In this document: positions 5,644 through 6,393 of the stretch, in pieces
Layout of the letters: each line of letters opens with the position of its first letter
How positions within the stretch are numbered: position 1 is the stretch's first letter
The notes under the pieces: generated by a model
Told to the model about the DNA's origin: nothing
Database searches by the model: none
Seen by the model: the letters and a program-made list of their open reading frames with translations, nothing else
Source of the DNA: an uncultured Eubacteriales bacterium
GTDB taxonomy: Bacteria > Bacillota > Clostridia > Monoglobales > Monoglobaceae
Assembly: GCA_958346135.1 (NCBI GenBank)
Contig: CATVQN010000072.1
Coordinates: 1-6,393 of the forward strand
Reading direction: 5' to 3'
DNA: 6,393 bases
Position numbers and translations under genes: made by a program

Positions 5644-6126
5644 ATGGAAAGCTTATATGCATTTGAAGTAAAACACGCAACTGAAGAGGATATTCCGGCA
5701 ATTCATAAGATTACCAAGGACGCATTCTTAAAATACTGTGAGATGGCGGGACTGGATTACGATATTGAAGCACTCAATGAGACCTATGAGGACATTCGCC
5801 GGGACATTCGGGAAAAAAATGTCTTTGTGGTACGCATTGATGAAGAGCCAGTGGGTACGGTTCGTGTAGAGCTGCTGCCGGGGGACGAGGCGTACCTCAG
5901 CCGATTCGGCGTGGCCAGTCATCATCGAAACAACGGTATCGGCAAGATTTTGATGAATGTGGTGGATAAGGTGATGCAGGAGAATCATGTTAAGATTCTG
6001 CGATTGCATACGGCCGCAAAGGTAGCAGCATTGATTCGGTTTTATTACGGCCGAGGCTTTTATATTGCCAGTGTGGAGAATAGCCGGGGCTATCCCAGAG
6101 CAGAATTGATTAAGGAGTATCATTAG
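5644..6126 (+). CDS. GNAT family N-acetyltransferase, substrate unknown
   Basis: This is a 160-residue single-domain GNAT protein, expected to transfer an acetyl group from acetyl-CoA to an amine. The fold can be followed in order: the N-terminal strand and helix (FEVKHATEEDIPAIHKIT, 7-24), the strand pair around VFVVRIDEEPVGTVRVELL (60-78), motif A with the acetyl-CoA loop RNNGIG (95-100) after YLSRFGVASHH, and motif B RFYYGRGFY (132-140). The ATG has AAGGGG at 5628-5633, ten bases upstream, and the gene starts 29 bases after argF, so it may share the arg transcript. Its position suggests a small-molecule role linked to arginine or glutamate metabolism, such as a short N-acetylglutamate synthase, but no substrate-specific motif is recognisable. 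A general protein or small-amine acetylase is equally possible. Confidence 0.85.
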   Translation: MESLYAFEVKHATEEDIPAIHKITKDAFLKYCEMAGLDYDIEALNETYEDIRRDIREKNVFVVRIDEEPVGTVRVELLPGDEAYLSRFGVASHHRNNGIGKILMNVVDKVMQENHVKILRLHTAAKVAALIRFYYGRGFYIASVENSRGYPRAELIKEYH

Positions 6127-6127
6127 G

Positions 6128-6179
6128 AGCGGCAGATGCCGACGCAATAAAAGCGGCAGCTGAGCGTGAGAAAATGCCG
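6128..6179 (+). repeat. Short repeats with alternative pairings before asnS
   Basis: The 8-base sequence AGCGGCAG occurs twice (6128-6135 and 6152-6159), and TGCCG occurs twice (6137-6141 and 6175-6179). Each CGGCA can pair with either TGCCG, and GCAGC (6156-6160) can also pair with GCTGC (6183-6187), so alternative folds are possible in this 81-base gap. No T-box motif and no U-tract are present. The repeats are short and could be chance. Confidence 0.3.
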
Positions 6180-6207
6180 GAGGCTGCTGACAGAAAGGAA
6201 GAAACCA

Positions 6208-6393
6208 ATGAAGATAAAAGAATTGTTTACTGGATCCCCGCAGGATCAGGATAGAGTTTGTATCAACGGCTGGGTGCGCACGGTTCGGATTTCCAAGAAC
6301 TTTGGATTTATTGAACTGAACGACGGTTCCTATTTTAAGAACCTACAGGTTGTGATTGAAGCAGAACGGCTGGAGAAGGTTGCGGAGCTGTCC
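6208..6393 (+). CDS. asnS: Asparaginyl-tRNA synthetase, N-terminal part (cut by window end)
   Basis: Only the first 62 codons are present and the frame is open to the last base. The translation begins MKIKELFTGSPQDQDRV and continues with GWVRTVRISKNFGFIELNDGS (residues 21-41) and YFKNLQVVIE. That is the N-terminal OB-fold tRNA anticodon-binding domain of class IIb synthetases, in the form typical of bacterial AsnS. The enzyme charges tRNA-Asn with asparagine in the cytoplasm. AAAGGA at 6194-6199, eight bases before the ATG, supports this start. Aspartyl- and lysyl-tRNA synthetases share the fold, but the SKNFGFIELNDGS-YFKNLQ pattern is that of AsnS. The catalytic domain lies outside the window. 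It follows the GNAT gene by 81 bases with no terminator or T-box visible, so co-transcription is possible. Confidence 0.9.
   Translation, partial: MKIKELFTGSPQDQDRVCINGWVRTVRISKNFGFIELNDGSYFKNLQVVIEAERLEKVAELS

Noticed and set aside
4907..5701. Long open frame on the - strand opposite argF (264 codons)
   Set aside because: It lies entirely opposite argF and the start of the GNAT gene, which have strong motif evidence. The reverse translation has no recognisable domain, so it is a coding shadow.
6127..6207. T-box riboswitch controlling asnS
   Set aside because: The conserved T-box sequence and a terminator are missing, and the 81-base gap is too short for a full T-box leader.

Overview
This window looks like chromosomal DNA from a Gram-positive, Clostridia-type (Firmicutes/Bacillota) bacterium with roughly balanced base composition. 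The evidence is the gene order rpmH-rnpA-yidD-yidC-jag, strong AGGAGG-type ribosome binding sites at most starts, a short YidC without the large proteobacterial periplasmic domain, a three-part Jag protein, and a small cysteine-rich protein of a kind known mainly from anaerobes. Every gene I can support lies on the + strand. I see no transposase, phage gene, CRISPR array, tRNA or rRNA.

Bases 1-3133 hold the conserved cluster. A near-consensus vegetative promoter at 14-42 and a structured leader precede rpmH (ribosomal protein L34). A 206-base spacer with two hairpins follows; the second resembles an intrinsic terminator and may attenuate transcription. Then come rnpA (RNase P protein), yidD (overlapping rnpA by 20 bases), yidC (membrane insertase, GTG start) and jag/khpB (overlapping yidC by 35 bases). 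A convincing Rho-independent terminator at 3092-3133 closes the block. Together these genes serve translation, tRNA maturation, membrane-protein insertion and RNA binding.

Bases 3134-6393 hold different content. There is a 92-residue cysteine-rich putative metal-binding protein. It is followed by two arginine-biosynthesis genes almost touching each other (argD, acetylornithine aminotransferase; argF, ornithine carbamoyltransferase), then a GNAT acetyltransferase of unknown substrate, and finally the first 62 codons of asnS (asparaginyl-tRNA synthetase), cut by the window edge. The mnmE-mnmG-rsmG genes that commonly follow jag in Firmicutes are not here, so this half looks like a junction between the conserved cluster and a metabolic cluster.

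Most of the window is ordinary housekeeping sequence, and I did not find a clear new biological system. The points most worth checking are the possible attenuator between rpmH and rnpA, the synteny break after jag, the cysteine-rich protein next to argDF, the role of the GNAT protein, and an A7 run in the yidC/jag overlap.
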